A stretch of 64,000 bases of DNA from Cohnella rhizoplanae (GCF_948329515.1 NZ_CAOJCN010000002.1:123740-187739), one strand, 5' to 3'. Shown: positions 19,801-28,534, counted from the first letter of the stretch. Numbers and translations are program-made. The notes: generated by a model not told the origin, from the letters alone.

Positions 19801-21201
19801 ATGGCGGGATGGGAAAAATTGAGCGGGTTGATTCGCAGGGAAATCATTCAACGGGGTGAAGAAGGCTGCAACGTAGAGGGTTACGAACAACGGTGGTCTG
19901 CTTGCGGAGACGACGAACCGAAGCTCATGGCGCTCTACGGGGAGCTTCGGGCACTTGAGCCGTCGCCTGATTTTCCGTTCATAGAGCCTTCCGATCTGGC
20001 GGAGATCCGGGCGCTGCGCCCGGAACAACGCCGTCCGGCGGAGATCTCCGGGTCGTTGACCGAAGCGCAGTGGCGGGACAAATTCCTCGGCGCATGGTCG
20101 GGCAGGCTGAGCGGCTGCGCGCTCGGCAAACCGCTGGAGTCGTGGCCGATGATGAGCGGTTCGGCGGGCAATCCGGGCTGGCGCAACGTACAGCTCTGGT
20201 TCGAGGGAGCCGATGCCTGGCCGATCCGGGGCTACACGCCGGAGCGCTCCCGGGCGGCATCCGATGACCTCTACCTGTCGTCGTGGTGCATGAGGAGTAC
20301 GCGCGAGCAGATCCGGTTCATGGAGAGCGACGACGACGTGCGCTACACCGTGCTGGGGCTGCTGATGCTCGAGGAGAAGGGGCTGGACTGGGACGCTTGG
20401 GATATCGGCAAGCTGTGGCATTCCCGCCTCACCTATCAGCAGGTATGCACGGCGGAGACGCAGGCCTATCTGAACTTCGCGCAGGTCACGTCGCATATGA
20501 ACTCGGAAAAGCCGGCGGACTGGGCGACGCGTCAGGCGTGGGTGAGAGAGCATCTGAACCCTTACCGCGAATGGATCGGCGCTCAGATCCGGGCCGACGG
20601 CTTCGCTTACGGCGCCGCCGGCAATCCCGAGCTAGCCGCGGAGCTGGCCTGGCGGGACGCTTCCTTTTCCCATGTGAAGAACGGCATCTACGGAGAAATG
20701 TTCGTCGCCGCGATGATCGCGGCCGCGTTCACGGAGTCCGATCCGGAACGTATCGTCGAGGCGGGGCTGCGGGAGATTCCTCGTACCTCCCGGCTCGCGC
20801 GCGACATCGTACAGGCCGTGGACATCGCCAGGTCCGCCCGCGATCAAGTCGAGCTCGTCGATCGGATCTGGGAAGCGTTCAAGCATTACGATCCGGTCCA
20901 TACCAACAACAATGCGGCCCTGGTCGCGGCTTCGTTGATCTTTTCGGGCGGGGACTTTGAGAAAGGGATTACGACCGCGGTGCTCGGCGGCTGGGATACC
21001 GATTGCAACGGCGCCACGGTCGGGTCCATCCTCGGAGCCAGCCTGGGCGCCCAGGCGCTGCCCGCTTCCTGGATCGAACCGCTGAACGATACCTTTTACG
21101 CGGATCTGACCGGGTTCGACCCGATCTCGATCTCCGCCTGCGCGGAGCGGAGCTACCAAGTGTTCCTGCGGATCCGGGAGCAATCGAACCAGCCGATCTA
21201 A
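19801..21201 (+). CDS. ADP-ribosylglycohydrolase family protein
   Basis: The protein (466 aa) matches the ARH fold: DKFLGAWSGRLSGCALGKPLE (as DKFLGAWSGR then GCALGKPLE) starts the domain near residue 95, the metal-binding acidic cluster SDDD is at Asp177-Asp179, and the C-terminal metal motif GGWDTDCNGATVG has Asp399 and Asp401. ARH enzymes cleave ADP-ribose or related N-glycosidic bonds using two magnesium ions. About 90 N-terminal residues precede the fold and are unassigned. The ATG at 19801 is well spaced from AAGGGG; a GTG at 19792 is possible. It follows an AraC regulator, and a ribokinase lies 1.6 kb on, which hints at salvage of ribosides. Confidence 0.85.
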   Translation: MAGWEKLSGLIRREIIQRGEEGCNVEGYEQRWSACGDDEPKLMALYGELRALEPSPDFPFIEPSDLAEIRALRPEQRRPAEISGSLTEAQWRDKFLGAWSGRLSGCALGKPLESWPMMSGSAGNPGWRNVQLWFEGADAWPIRGYTPERSRAASDDLYLSSWCMRSTREQIRFMESDDDVRYTVLGLLMLEEKGLDWDAWDIGKLWHSRLTYQQVCTAETQAYLNFAQVTSHMNSEKPADWATRQAWVREHLNPYREWIGAQIRADGFAYGAAGNPELAAELAWRDASFSHVKNGIYGEMFVAAMIAAAFTESDPERIVEAGLREIPRTSRLARDIVQAVDIARSARDQVELVDRIWEAFKHYDPVHTNNNAALVAASLIFSGGDFEKGITTAVLGGWDTDCNGATVGSILGASLGAQALPASWIEPLNDTFYADLTGFDPISISACAERSYQVFLRIREQSNQPI

Positions 21202-21277
21202 ATTGCGCGGTCCCGACATAAGCATGAAGTGAGTTCGTCCGAACTCCGCATGCTGATGGAAGGGAGTGACAGCCCGG

Positions 21278-22213
21278 ATGCGCAGAAAATGGGGTCGTTG
21301 GCCGCGGCTCGGTACGAACTGGCGTCTGAAGCAGCCGTCCCGGAGCGCCTGGCGCAGCACGGGCTTCAGGACGACGGGGATGTCCGGCTACGGCAGGAGC
21401 AGCCGGTTCGTGGCCAGGCCGTCCAGGCGCGGATCGCCGGTCCCGTCCGGCGCGCGCCCGCTCAGGTCCCGAACCGGCGGCGCCTACGCTCGGCGAAAAC
21501 CGCGGTTGTCCCGCCGTTCCTTTTTTCTCGTGCTCCTCGCGGTCGCGCTGCTGGCGGCCGTTCAATCGTTCGTGTATCTCGACCGCTATCTAAGAGAACC
21601 GCTCATGTTCTTGGCCAAACAGCGGATTACGGAGATGGCCGTACAGGCGATCAACGCTTCGATCACCGAGAATATCGCCGCCGGCGCGGACGGCAGCAAG
21701 ATGATTCATTGGAAGACCAATGCCGAGGGCAAGACGACGGGCATCGAGATCGACTACAAGGAGCAGATGCGCATCACGGCGCAGACGATCTCCGTCGTCG
21801 AGCAGGAGCTGAAGCGGCAGGAGTCGCTCCATGAGCGCATCCCGATCGGGCATGCCGTGAACAGCCCGTTCCTGTCCTCTCTCGGGCCGAGCGTCGCCGT
21901 CCGGCTGCATCCGATCAGCACGGTCCAGGCGGAGGTGCGGACCCGGCAGTCGAACGCCGGCATCAACAACGTGCTCGTCGAGGTCTATATCCACGTCACG
22001 ACCGACATCGCGATCGTCATCCCGTTCGACAGGGAGCCCAACCGGATCGAGACGGACATCCCGCTCTCCTACGTGATGGTGGCCGGGGATACGCCCGTCT
22101 ACTATTACGACGGCAGCGGCAATCCTGTCGGCAGCGGCGCAACGCAGGCGCCCATGCTGAGCTTGCCGGAGCCGCAGACTCAGCCGCAGTCTCAGCCGCA
22201 GTCACAGCCGTAG
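21278..22213 (+). CDS. yunB: Sporulation protein YunB
   Basis: The protein (311 aa) matches YunB, a sigma-E-controlled sporulation protein in B. subtilis. It has one membrane helix (about residues 81-98) and then a conserved outer domain with INASITENIA, VNSPFLSSLGPSVAVRLHPI and IPLSYVMVAGDTPVYYY. Its ~80-residue Arg-rich N-terminal part is longer than I recall for B. subtilis YunB (~250 aa), and the C-terminus is a Pro-Gln-Ser repeat that stops at an amber codon while the DNA repeat runs on. The ATG at 21278 is preferred to the GTG at 21266, which abuts the AGGGAG site. Confidence 0.82.
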   Translation: MRRKWGRWPRLGTNWRLKQPSRSAWRSTGFRTTGMSGYGRSSRFVARPSRRGSPVPSGARPLRSRTGGAYARRKPRLSRRSFFLVLLAVALLAAVQSFVYLDRYLREPLMFLAKQRITEMAVQAINASITENIAAGADGSKMIHWKTNAEGKTTGIEIDYKEQMRITAQTISVVEQELKRQESLHERIPIGHAVNSPFLSSLGPSVAVRLHPISTVQAEVRTRQSNAGINNVLVEVYIHVTTDIAIVIPFDREPNRIETDIPLSYVMVAGDTPVYYYDGSGNPVGSGATQAPMLSLPEPQTQPQSQPQSQP

Positions 22214-22282
22214 TCTCAGCCGCAGTCATAGCCGCAGTCGCAGCTGTAGGCGCCCGGGCAGCCCTAAGCGCGGCGGCCGGCC

Positions 22283-22312
22283 TTGTCCCCTCCGAATCCC
22301 GGCTGTTATAAT
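22283..22312 (+). promoter_or_regulatory. Promoter of the HesB-like gene
   Basis: TTGTCC (22283-22288) and TATAAT (22307-22312) are 18 bp apart, with a TG extension before the -10. Confidence 0.6.
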
Positions 22313-22349
22313 ACAAGCAGCATGCATCGAGCGAATGGAGGTCGGATAC

Positions 22350-22625
22350 ATGGAGCTTCGCATCTCTCGGGCGGCCGCGGCCTGCTTCCTGGAGGAATGG
22401 GAATACCGGCGGGGCGACAACGTCCGCATCTACGTCCGATACATCAGCGGAGGCAACGAACCCTACGGCTTCGGCATTATGCTTGACGATCCCGTGGATC
22501 CGGCCGCGGAGGCGGACGAGGAAGGCCTTCACTTCTATATGGAGAGCAAGGATGTCTGGTTCATCGAGCACGGCACGCTCACGATCGACCGCGACGCCGG
22601 CGGCATCGCCTTCAAGGTCGATTAG
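22350..22625 (+). CDS. HesB/IscA-like protein lacking cysteines (YneR type)
   Basis: The protein (91 aa) begins MELRISRAAAACFLEEWEY and continues with DNVRIYVRYISGG, GFGIMLDD and KDVWFIEHGTL, the pattern of the HesB-like YneR group. The three cysteines that IscA proteins use for Fe-S binding are absent; the only Cys is in the N-terminal helix. It is therefore unlikely to be a classical Fe-S scaffold, and its function is unknown. The ATG at 22350 follows GGAGG (22338-22342). Confidence 0.8.
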   Translation: MELRISRAAAACFLEEWEYRRGDNVRIYVRYISGGNEPYGFGIMLDDPVDPAAEADEEGLHFYMESKDVWFIEHGTLTIDRDAGGIAFKVD

Positions 22626-22655
22626 ACGCAGGAATGCGCGGCGTTTTTAGCAGCA

Positions 22656-22705
22656 GAAAGAACCGTCTCCCGGTCGTTTCGCACGACCGCGGAAACGGTC
22701 TTTTT
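22656..22705 (+). terminator. Intrinsic terminator after the HesB-like gene
   Basis: ACCGT..GGTCGT (22662-22677) pairs with ACGACC..ACGGT (22683-22699), followed by CTTTTTG. Confidence 0.8.
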
Positions 22706-22822
22706 GTCTGCATGGCCGGCCCGGCCCGCACGATGGGACTTGGACGCGTACGGAATTGACAAACGTCCGGGCGTCCCGGAAAATGACAAACATAGATGAG
22801 AAATTGGCCGGAGGTTGAAGAC

Positions 22823-23737
22823 TTGAGCAAAATCGCGATTATAGGCAGCATAAATATGGATATCGTAAATCGGGTACAGGAATTCCCGCAGCCCGGGGAG
22901 ACGATCCACGGCAGCGGGACCTCGTACCAGCCCGGAGGCAAAGGGGCGAATCAGGCCGTCGCCGCGGCATTGGCGGGGAGCGGCGCGATCATGGTCGGCG
23001 CAGTGGGCGAAGACGCGTTCGGCAGCGTGCTGATCGAATCGCTGCGCTCGCGCGGCGTGGACGCGACGTCCGTGTCGGTCAAGGAGGGCTCTTCCGGCCT
23101 CGCGTTCATCACCGTGTCGGGCAGCGGGGAAAATACGATCATCCTCTCGGCCGGCAGCAACGGCAAGCTGACGCCGGCCGACGTGATGGACGACGCGCTC
23201 GCGGGCGCATCGATCGCGCTTCTGCAAAACGAGGTGCCGCCCGAAGTCAACCTGCACGCGCTGAAGCGCTGTGCCGAGCTGGGCGTCAGCGCTTGCTACA
23301 ATCCCGCTCCTGCGGCCAAGATCCCGGAGGAGGCGCTGCCGCTCGTCGACACGCTGGTCGTGAACGAGACCGAGGCTCAAGTCGTCAGCGGCCTGGCCGT
23401 GGACGGCGTGGACGCCGCCGAACGCGCCGCGCGGGCGCTGCAGGCGGCGGGCGTGCGCCGCGTGATCGTAACGCTGGGCGCGCAGGGCGCGCTCGCGCTC
23501 GACCGGGACGGCGCGGCGCTCCGCGTGCCGGCGTTCAAGGTCGCGCCGGCGGATACGACCGCCGCGGGCGACACCTTTATCGGCGCCTATGCGGCGGCCA
23601 TCGCCGCCGGCAGGCCGCTGGCGGATGCGCTGCGCTACGCGTCCGCGGCTGCGGCGATCTCCGTCACGCGCCACGGCGCGCAGAGCTCGATTCCGTCCAA
23701 GGAAGAGATCGACCGGTTCCTGCAGGAACGGGAATGA
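22823..23737 (+). CDS. rbsK: Ribokinase
   Basis: The protein (304 aa) is a PfkB-family sugar kinase that phosphorylates D-ribose to ribose 5-phosphate. It begins KIAIIGSINMDIV, with the PfkB signature GGKGANQAVAAA, the VNETEAQ motif, and DTTAAGDTF with catalytic Asp250. The TTG at 22823 is preceded by GGAGG; an upstream ATG at 22796 would place that ribosome site inside the gene. No ribose transporter or repressor is adjacent, so it may serve ribose released inside the cell, for instance by the ADP-ribosylglycohydrolase; that link is inferred. Confidence 0.88.
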   Translation: MSKIAIIGSINMDIVNRVQEFPQPGETIHGSGTSYQPGGKGANQAVAAALAGSGAIMVGAVGEDAFGSVLIESLRSRGVDATSVSVKEGSSGLAFITVSGSGENTIILSAGSNGKLTPADVMDDALAGASIALLQNEVPPEVNLHALKRCAELGVSACYNPAPAAKIPEEALPLVDTLVVNETEAQVVSGLAVDGVDAAERAARALQAAGVRRVIVTLGAQGALALDRDGAALRVPAFKVAPADTTAAGDTFIGAYAAAIAAGRPLADALRYASAAAAISVTRHGAQSSIPSKEEIDRFLQERE

Positions 23738-23792
23738 TGCAGCGAGCCGGCGGCTCTTCGCAGGGTCATAACCTTTTCCTCAGATAAATAGA

Positions 23793-23811
23793 GGGGCGGA
23801 TCATCCGCCCC
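23793..23811 (-). terminator. Hairpin overlapping the stop codon of the M23 peptidase gene
   Basis: GGGGCGG (23793-23799) and CCGCCCC (23805-23811) form a palindrome spanning the stop codon. Reading on the minus strand it is followed by CTATTTATC, a weak T-rich tail. Confidence 0.5.
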
Positions 23812-24847
23812 CCTTGCCGCGGCTTCGAACCGCCCGGCGCTCGGCCCGCTCCCAGCTGTGCAGCATCGGATAGGGGTCGAACGCCCATTCCACCAGACCG
23901 CGATCGCGGTAGACGCCGTAATGCAGATGCGGCGGGAACTTGCCCTGCGTGCCGGGCCTTCCGTACCCCGAGCTGCCGACCCATCCGATCACGCGGCCCG
24001 GCTCGACGACATCGCCCGTATGGATGCTTTTATCGAAGCCCGACAGATGCGCGTAATAATGATAGAGATTGTCGATGTCCCGGATGCCGATCCGCCAGCC
24101 TCCGAATTTATTCCAGCCTTTTACTTCCACGACGCCGTAGCAGGTGCTGCGCACGGGCACCCCTTGGCCCGCGAAGATGTCCGTTCCTTCATGGACGCGC
24201 ACGCCGCCCCAGCCCCGGCGGTTGCCCCACGTGCTGCGATAGGAGTAGACGCTGTTCAGCGGCAGCGGAAATGCGTGCTTCGACAGATTCAGCGTCCCGA
24301 AGGCGGCGTAAAGCTTATCGAACTGCTGCACCCTTTGGACGGCCCTCGGATTCTGGTAGTATTCCCACAGTCCGATCGCCATGTTGTCGGCACCGGGGCC
24401 TTGGAGCATCGTCTGCCGCACCACGGTGTACAGGCGGTCCACGTCGTTGTGCCGGTCGGCCTGTCCGTCGCCCGATCCGTCCCGCCCGATGCCGCCAAAA
24501 AAGCCGATCGAAAGGGGCAGTCGGTCCTCCGCGTTCGGATTCAGCTCGCCCGCCCACCGCTCCGGCGCGACGTACGCGCCGCTGATCGCTTGTGCGCCGA
24601 GCGGGCGCTCCTTGGGCCGCAGTCGGGACATCGTTCGCTCGTATTGGTCGATGGCGGCGACCTTCTGCCAGGTCAGTCCCGTGATGGCCGCCACCCGGTC
24701 GTAGAGCTCGCGGCGCGCCGTCTCGTCGGCGCCGATCTCCTGGCCTTGCGCCGGCGGGGTCCAAGCCCAGGCCAGCGCAGAAGCCGCGAGGGCGATCCGG
24801 AGCGGGTGCCGGAGCTTGCGGGCCTGCCGTGTTAACCGTTTTAGCAT
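23801..24847 (-). CDS. M23 family metallopeptidase, LytH-like
   Basis: The protein (348 aa) has an N-terminal signal or anchor helix (PLRIALAASALAWAW then PPAQGQ), a ~190-residue middle region with ETARRELYDRVAAITGLTW, and a C-terminal LytM/M23 zinc peptidase domain with HEGTDIFA (His, Asp) and HLHYG (HxH). It probably cuts peptidoglycan peptides outside the membrane. In B. subtilis lytH (yunA) sits beside lipA and yunB, as here, so a LytH-like role in spore cortex maturation is likely. The ATG at 24847 follows GAGGTGGC on this strand. It is divergent from lipA. Confidence 0.8.
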   Translation of the reverse strand: MLKRLTRQARKLRHPLRIALAASALAWAWTPPAQGQEIGADETARRELYDRVAAITGLTWQKVAAIDQYERTMSRLRPKERPLGAQAISGAYVAPERWAGELNPNAEDRLPLSIGFFGGIGRDGSGDGQADRHNDVDRLYTVVRQTMLQGPGADNMAIGLWEYYQNPRAVQRVQQFDKLYAAFGTLNLSKHAFPLPLNSVYSYRSTWGNRRGWGGVRVHEGTDIFAGQGVPVRSTCYGVVEVKGWNKFGGWRIGIRDIDNLYHYYAHLSGFDKSIHTGDVVEPGRVIGWVGSSGYGRPGTQGKFPPHLHYGVYRDRGLVEWAFDPYPMLHSWERAERRAVRSRGKGGG

Positions 24848-24902
24848 AAAGCCACCTCGAATCATCTCTCCTTTCCCCAGTATCCGTAGCCTTTGCAGAA
24901 CG

Positions 24903-24930
24903 TTGGTTTTTATGTGAATCATGCTATAAT
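24903..24930 (+). promoter_or_regulatory. Sigma-A promoter of lipA
   Basis: TTGGTT (24903-24908) and TATAAT (24925-24930) are 16 bp apart in the 108-bp divergent gap. Confidence 0.65.
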
Positions 24931-24955
24931 AAAGGACAGAAAGCGGGGGAATGGC

Positions 24956-25891
24956 ATGAAGAACGGCGTGAAGACGCCCAAGCCCGACTGGCTGCGCATT
25001 AAGCTGACGACCGGCGACAATTACCAGGAAATCAAGCAGATGATGAGGACCAAGACGCTTCACACGGTCTGCGAAGAAGCACGGTGTCCCAATATATACG
25101 AATGCTGGGCGAACCGCACGGCAACCTTTATGATACTAGGCGATATTTGCACGAGAGCATGCCGCTTCTGCGCGGTAAAGACGGGACTGCCGACGGAGCT
25201 CGACCTGCAGGAGCCGGAACGGGTGGCCGAAGCCGCGGAGCAGATGAACCTGCAGCACTGCGTCGTCACCTCGGTGGCGCGGGACGACCTCAAGGACGGC
25301 GGAGCCTCGATCTTCGCCGCCACGATCAAGGCCATCCGCCGCAAGCTTCCCTTGTGCAGCGTCGAAGTGCTCATTCCGGATTTCCAGGGAGACCTCGAGT
25401 CGCTGCGCATCGTGATGGACGCCAAGCCGGACATCCTGAACCACAACATCGAGACGGTCGCGCGGATGTCGAACCGCGTGCGCGCGAAGGCCAAGTATCC
25501 GCGTTCGCTCGAGCTGCTGCGCAGGGCCAAGGAACTGGCGCCGAATATCCCGACCAAGTCCAGCATCATGCTGGGCGTAGGCGAGACTTACGAAGAAGTG
25601 CTGGCGGCCATGGACGATCTGCGGGCGCACGACGTCGATATTCTGACGCTCGGCCAATACCTGCAGCCGTCTGCGGCGCACATGCCGATCGCGCGCTACG
25701 TGCACCCTGACGAATTCAAGCAGCTCAAGGCCGAAGGCATGGCGCGCGGCTTCTCCCACGTGGAATCGGGACCGATGGTGCGCAGTTCCTATCATGCCCA
25801 TTCGCAGGTGAAGTCCGCGGCGGCGACCGCGTCTTCCGCGCAGGCGCCTGCCGAAGCGGCGACCGCGGCTGCAGCGGGCGGAGGCAGCTAA
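24956..25891 (+). CDS. lipA: Lipoyl synthase
   Basis: The protein (311 aa) inserts two sulfurs into protein-bound octanoate to make lipoate. It is a radical-SAM enzyme with the CTRACRFC cluster ligands Cys65, Cys69 and Cys72 and the auxiliary cluster ligands Cys39, Cys44 and Cys50. The C-terminal RSSYHAHSQ segment contains the conserved RSSY. An Ala/Ser-rich tail of about 28 residues follows and is not part of the family core. The ATG at 24956 follows GCGGGGGA. The yutD-like gene lies 71 bp downstream, as near the B. subtilis lipA gene. Confidence 0.96.
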   Translation: MKNGVKTPKPDWLRIKLTTGDNYQEIKQMMRTKTLHTVCEEARCPNIYECWANRTATFMILGDICTRACRFCAVKTGLPTELDLQEPERVAEAAEQMNLQHCVVTSVARDDLKDGGASIFAATIKAIRRKLPLCSVEVLIPDFQGDLESLRIVMDAKPDILNHNIETVARMSNRVRAKAKYPRSLELLRRAKELAPNIPTKSSIMLGVGETYEEVLAAMDDLRAHDVDILTLGQYLQPSAAHMPIARYVHPDEFKQLKAEGMARGFSHVESGPMVRSSYHAHSQVKSAAATASSAQAPAEAATAAAAGGGS

Positions 25892-25962
25892 CGCCTGCCG
25901 GCCATGAATACTTTGCCGCGCGCAGCCCTGGGGCCGCGACGGAGACGGAAGGAGAGCCTTGC

Positions 25963-27123
25963 GTGATCTACCTGACCGGGAACAACGCTTATTCCGTTGT
26001 TCACGACCACAAGAACGGATGGAATCCCGAAGCGTTCCGGGAAAGATTCAGCGAGGTGCTGGAGCGGTACGATTATATCGTCGGCGATTGGGGCTACAAT
26101 CAGCTGCGGCTGCGCGGTTTTTTCCGCGAGCCGCAGCCCAAGGCGCCGAAGGAATCGGTCATCTCGCACCTTTACGAGTATATACACGAGTACTGCAACT
26201 TCGGCTGCGCGTACTTCGTCATCGAGAAGCTCGATCCCGCAGCGGTTCCCGAAGGCACCGGCATCCGGCTCGAGGAGCTGCCTGCCGCCACGCCTGCTGC
26301 GGCAGACGCTGTGACGGACGAGGCGGGAGAGGGCCAGGAGGGTCAAGAGATCGAGCCGGCCGCTCCTGCGCCCGCGGCGGCGATCTCGTTGCCGGCGGCC
26401 GGCGGCATGCTCATGCGGTGGCCGCTCAAGGAACGGCCGGGCGGCCGTGTGCCGGGGACGAGCCCGTCCGCAGTCGCGCGCGCCGTATCCGAAGGCGCCG
26501 AGCGGCGCGCGGCGGCGGCGCAGACCGCGGCCACGAGCGCGCGCGAGGAGACGTACGGGCGCGGGGGCTCCTACGAGGGCGCCCGTCAGGACCGTGGCGG
26601 CGAGGGCCGCGACCGGAAGCAGGGCGGCGGCTACCGCGGCTCCCAAGGCAGCGGTTACGAGCGCAGGACCCAAGGCGGAGGCTACAACAAGCAGGAGCCT
26701 CGCAATAGCGCCAGGGACGGCGGCGAGCGTGCGCCGCAGACGGGCGGCGAAGGCGGCGGCTACCGCGGTGGCGGCCAGTCGGGCGGACATCGCAGCAGCG
26801 GCGCGCCGGGCAAGTGGCAGAACAAGAACCGGCGCCGCGGACCGCAGGGCGGCAGCCAGCAGGGCGGAGGCCAAGGCGGCGGGAATTATCCGCCGAGATC
26901 GTCCGCGCCCGGACCCGGCCAGCAGCCGACAGGCCAGTCTCAGGGACGCCCGCGCCAGGAAGGCGGCGGCGGTCCGCGGCCGGAGCACGGTCCGAGGCCC
27001 GACCACGCGCAGCGTCCCGAGCGAAGCGAGCGGCCCGGCGGGTTCTCCCGCCCGAGCGGCGGCGGCGGCCCGCGACCCGAAGGCGGCGGCAGACCCGACC
27101 GGGGCACCCCGGCGGGCGAGTGA
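25963..27123 (+). CDS. YutD family protein with long RGG-rich tail
   Basis: The first ~100 residues match YutD (DUF1027), with NAYSVVHDHKNGWNPEAF, ERYDYIVGDWGYNQLRLRGF and HEYCNFGCAYFVIEKL. B. subtilis YutD is only about this size and also lies near lipA. Here an Ala/Glu-rich linker and a tail to residue 386 follow, rich in Gly, Arg, Gln and Pro with repeated RGG, GGYRG, QGGG and RPE-type motifs. The tail looks disordered and resembles RGG boxes that bind RNA; that is inferred from composition. Reading frame and a strong terminator right after the stop support it as one coding unit. The GTG at 25963 follows AAGGAG. Confidence 0.8.
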   Translation: MIYLTGNNAYSVVHDHKNGWNPEAFRERFSEVLERYDYIVGDWGYNQLRLRGFFREPQPKAPKESVISHLYEYIHEYCNFGCAYFVIEKLDPAAVPEGTGIRLEELPAATPAAADAVTDEAGEGQEGQEIEPAAPAPAAAISLPAAGGMLMRWPLKERPGGRVPGTSPSAVARAVSEGAERRAAAAQTAATSAREETYGRGGSYEGARQDRGGEGRDRKQGGGYRGSQGSGYERRTQGGGYNKQEPRNSARDGGERAPQTGGEGGGYRGGGQSGGHRSSGAPGKWQNKNRRRGPQGGSQQGGGQGGGNYPPRSSAPGPGQQPTGQSQGRPRQEGGGGPRPEHGPRPDHAQRPERSERPGGFSRPSGGGGPRPEGGGRPDRGTPAGE

Positions 27124-27137
27124 GCGAATGACAATAA

Positions 27138-27180
27138 AGCCGTCAGCGCGACGAATGATCGGCGCGCTGACGGCTTTTTG
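27138..27180 (+). terminator. Strong terminator after the yutD-like gene
   Basis: AGCCGTCAGCGCG (27138-27150) and CGCGCTGACGGCT (27163-27175) form a perfect 13-bp stem, followed by TTTTTG. Confidence 0.95.
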
Positions 27181-27233
27181 CGTGCGCTAATTGAGCTGCA
27201 AGGACCTCGCTTCCGCTCGGACCATTGCAGCCG

Positions 27234-27607
27234 GAGTTACCTCGAAAACAAAGCTACTCGCGCCCGGCCGGACCTCCGCAGCCCGAGTTACCTCGAAAAC
27301 CAAGCTAACTCGAACCCGGCCGGACCTCCGCAGCCTGAGTTGCCTCGAAAACCAACGCGGACCTCCGCAGCCGGAGTTACCTCGAAAACCAAGCTAACTC
27401 GCGCCCGACCGGACCGCCGCAGCCGGAGTTACCTCGAAAATCAAGCTAACTCGCCCCCAACCGTCCTCCGCAGCCGGAGTTACCTCGAAAATCAAGCTAA
27501 CTCGCGCGCGACCGAATCTCCGCAGCCGGAGTTACCTCGAAAACCAAGCTAACTCGCGCCCGACCGGACCGCTGCCGCCCGAGTTACCTCGAAAACCAAG
27601 CTAACTC
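27234..27607. repeat. Tandem hairpin array A (8 units, 51-52 bp)
   Basis: Units begin at 27234, 27285, 27337, 27374, 27426, 27477, 27529 and 27581. Each starts GAGTTACCTCGAAAA and carries a matching TAACTC arm 15 bases after GAGTTA, then a GC-rich linker ending CCGCAGCCG. The third unit has lost 15 bp including its right arm, and its left arm has drifted to GAGTTG; the first unit has a shortened right arm. The array lies in the 550-bp gap between the convergent yutD-like and nadK genes, past the yutD terminator. It has no T-run, so it is not a terminator series. No coding frame or ribosome site is associated with it. Confidence 0.92.
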
Positions 27608-27673
27608 GTCCTACTCCGAGCTATCGCTTTCCGCTACAATCGCGTCATACCTCATATTCCCGCCCAAGCTGCT

Positions 27674-28534
27674 TCACTTGTCCTCGCCCGTATCGTCGAG
27701 GCCGGTAAACTTTTTCCGCGGAAAGTTCTGGCTCGTGATCTCCTTGGGGGAGCCGATGAACGCGTTGCGTACGCGGTTCCAGAAGGGGTGCGGCCGGTAG
27801 CGCGCGAAGTGAATCTTCTCCTCGGCGACCGTGCAGATGATCGAACGGACGCCTTGGAACCGCAACGTCAGGTGGTCGACGAGCAGCGAGAGGTCGTCCG
27901 ACGGATCGGTGACGATATCGCAGTGATGATGCTTCGGGAGCACGACCGAGGATCCGAGCGTCCGATAGATGCGGTTGTTAATCGACGCCAGCTCGGCGAT
28001 CTGCAGCGCCTCGAGCGACGGATGGAGAATGGCGCCGTGCACGCTCTTGTTGTAACCGGTGCTGCCCGAGGGCGTGGAGACGACGATGCCGTCGCCGCGG
28101 AACATCTCGAAGGGCTCGTCGTTAATGTTAAGCTGGGCGACCAGGGTGCCGCCCGGCCGCTTGAGCGTGAACTCGTTCAGCGCCAAGTAGGACTTGGTCT
28201 CCGTATCGGTGACGACCTGGACGTTGAGCAGCGGGTAGCTCACCTTCTGCGGCTCCGAGGTCGCGATCAGGGTCACCAGTTCCTCCAGCTCGGTTTTTTT
28301 CCAATCGGCGTAGAACCCCAGGTGTCCCGTGTGCACGCCGACGAAGGCCACGTCCTCGACGCGGTCCTTATAAGAATGAAAAGCCTGCAGCAGCGTGCCG
28401 TCGCCTCCGATGGAGACGATCAGATCCGGACTGCCGGGGTTGGACGTCAGTCCGCGCTCGCGCGCGAGCTTGTGGAATTCCTCCGCGAGTTCGCGGGACA
28501 GCGAATCGCCCCGGTCGAGCAGCGCATACTTCAA
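27674..28534 (-). CDS. nadK: NAD kinase
   Basis: The protein (286 aa) phosphorylates NAD to NADP. It shows the GGDGTLL motif, the VGVHTGHLGFYADW stretch typical of Bacillus NadF, ALNEFTLKR, and TPSGSTGYNKSVHGAILHP. The TTG at 28534 has AAGGAG seven bases upstream on this strand and gives the expected KYALLDRGD start; longer frames add unconserved residues. The gene lies downstream of ylbJ on the same strand, 87 bp away, and may share its transcript. Confidence 0.95.
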   Translation of the reverse strand: MKYALLDRGDSLSRELAEEFHKLARERGLTSNPGSPDLIVSIGGDGTLLQAFHSYKDRVEDVAFVGVHTGHLGFYADWKKTELEELVTLIATSEPQKVSYPLLNVQVVTDTETKSYLALNEFTLKRPGGTLVAQLNINDEPFEMFRGDGIVVSTPSGSTGYNKSVHGAILHPSLEALQIAELASINNRIYRTLGSSVVLPKHHHCDIVTDPSDDLSLLVDHLTLRFQGVRSIICTVAEEKIHFARYRPHPFWNRVRNAFIGSPKEITSQNFPRKKFTGLDDTGEDK

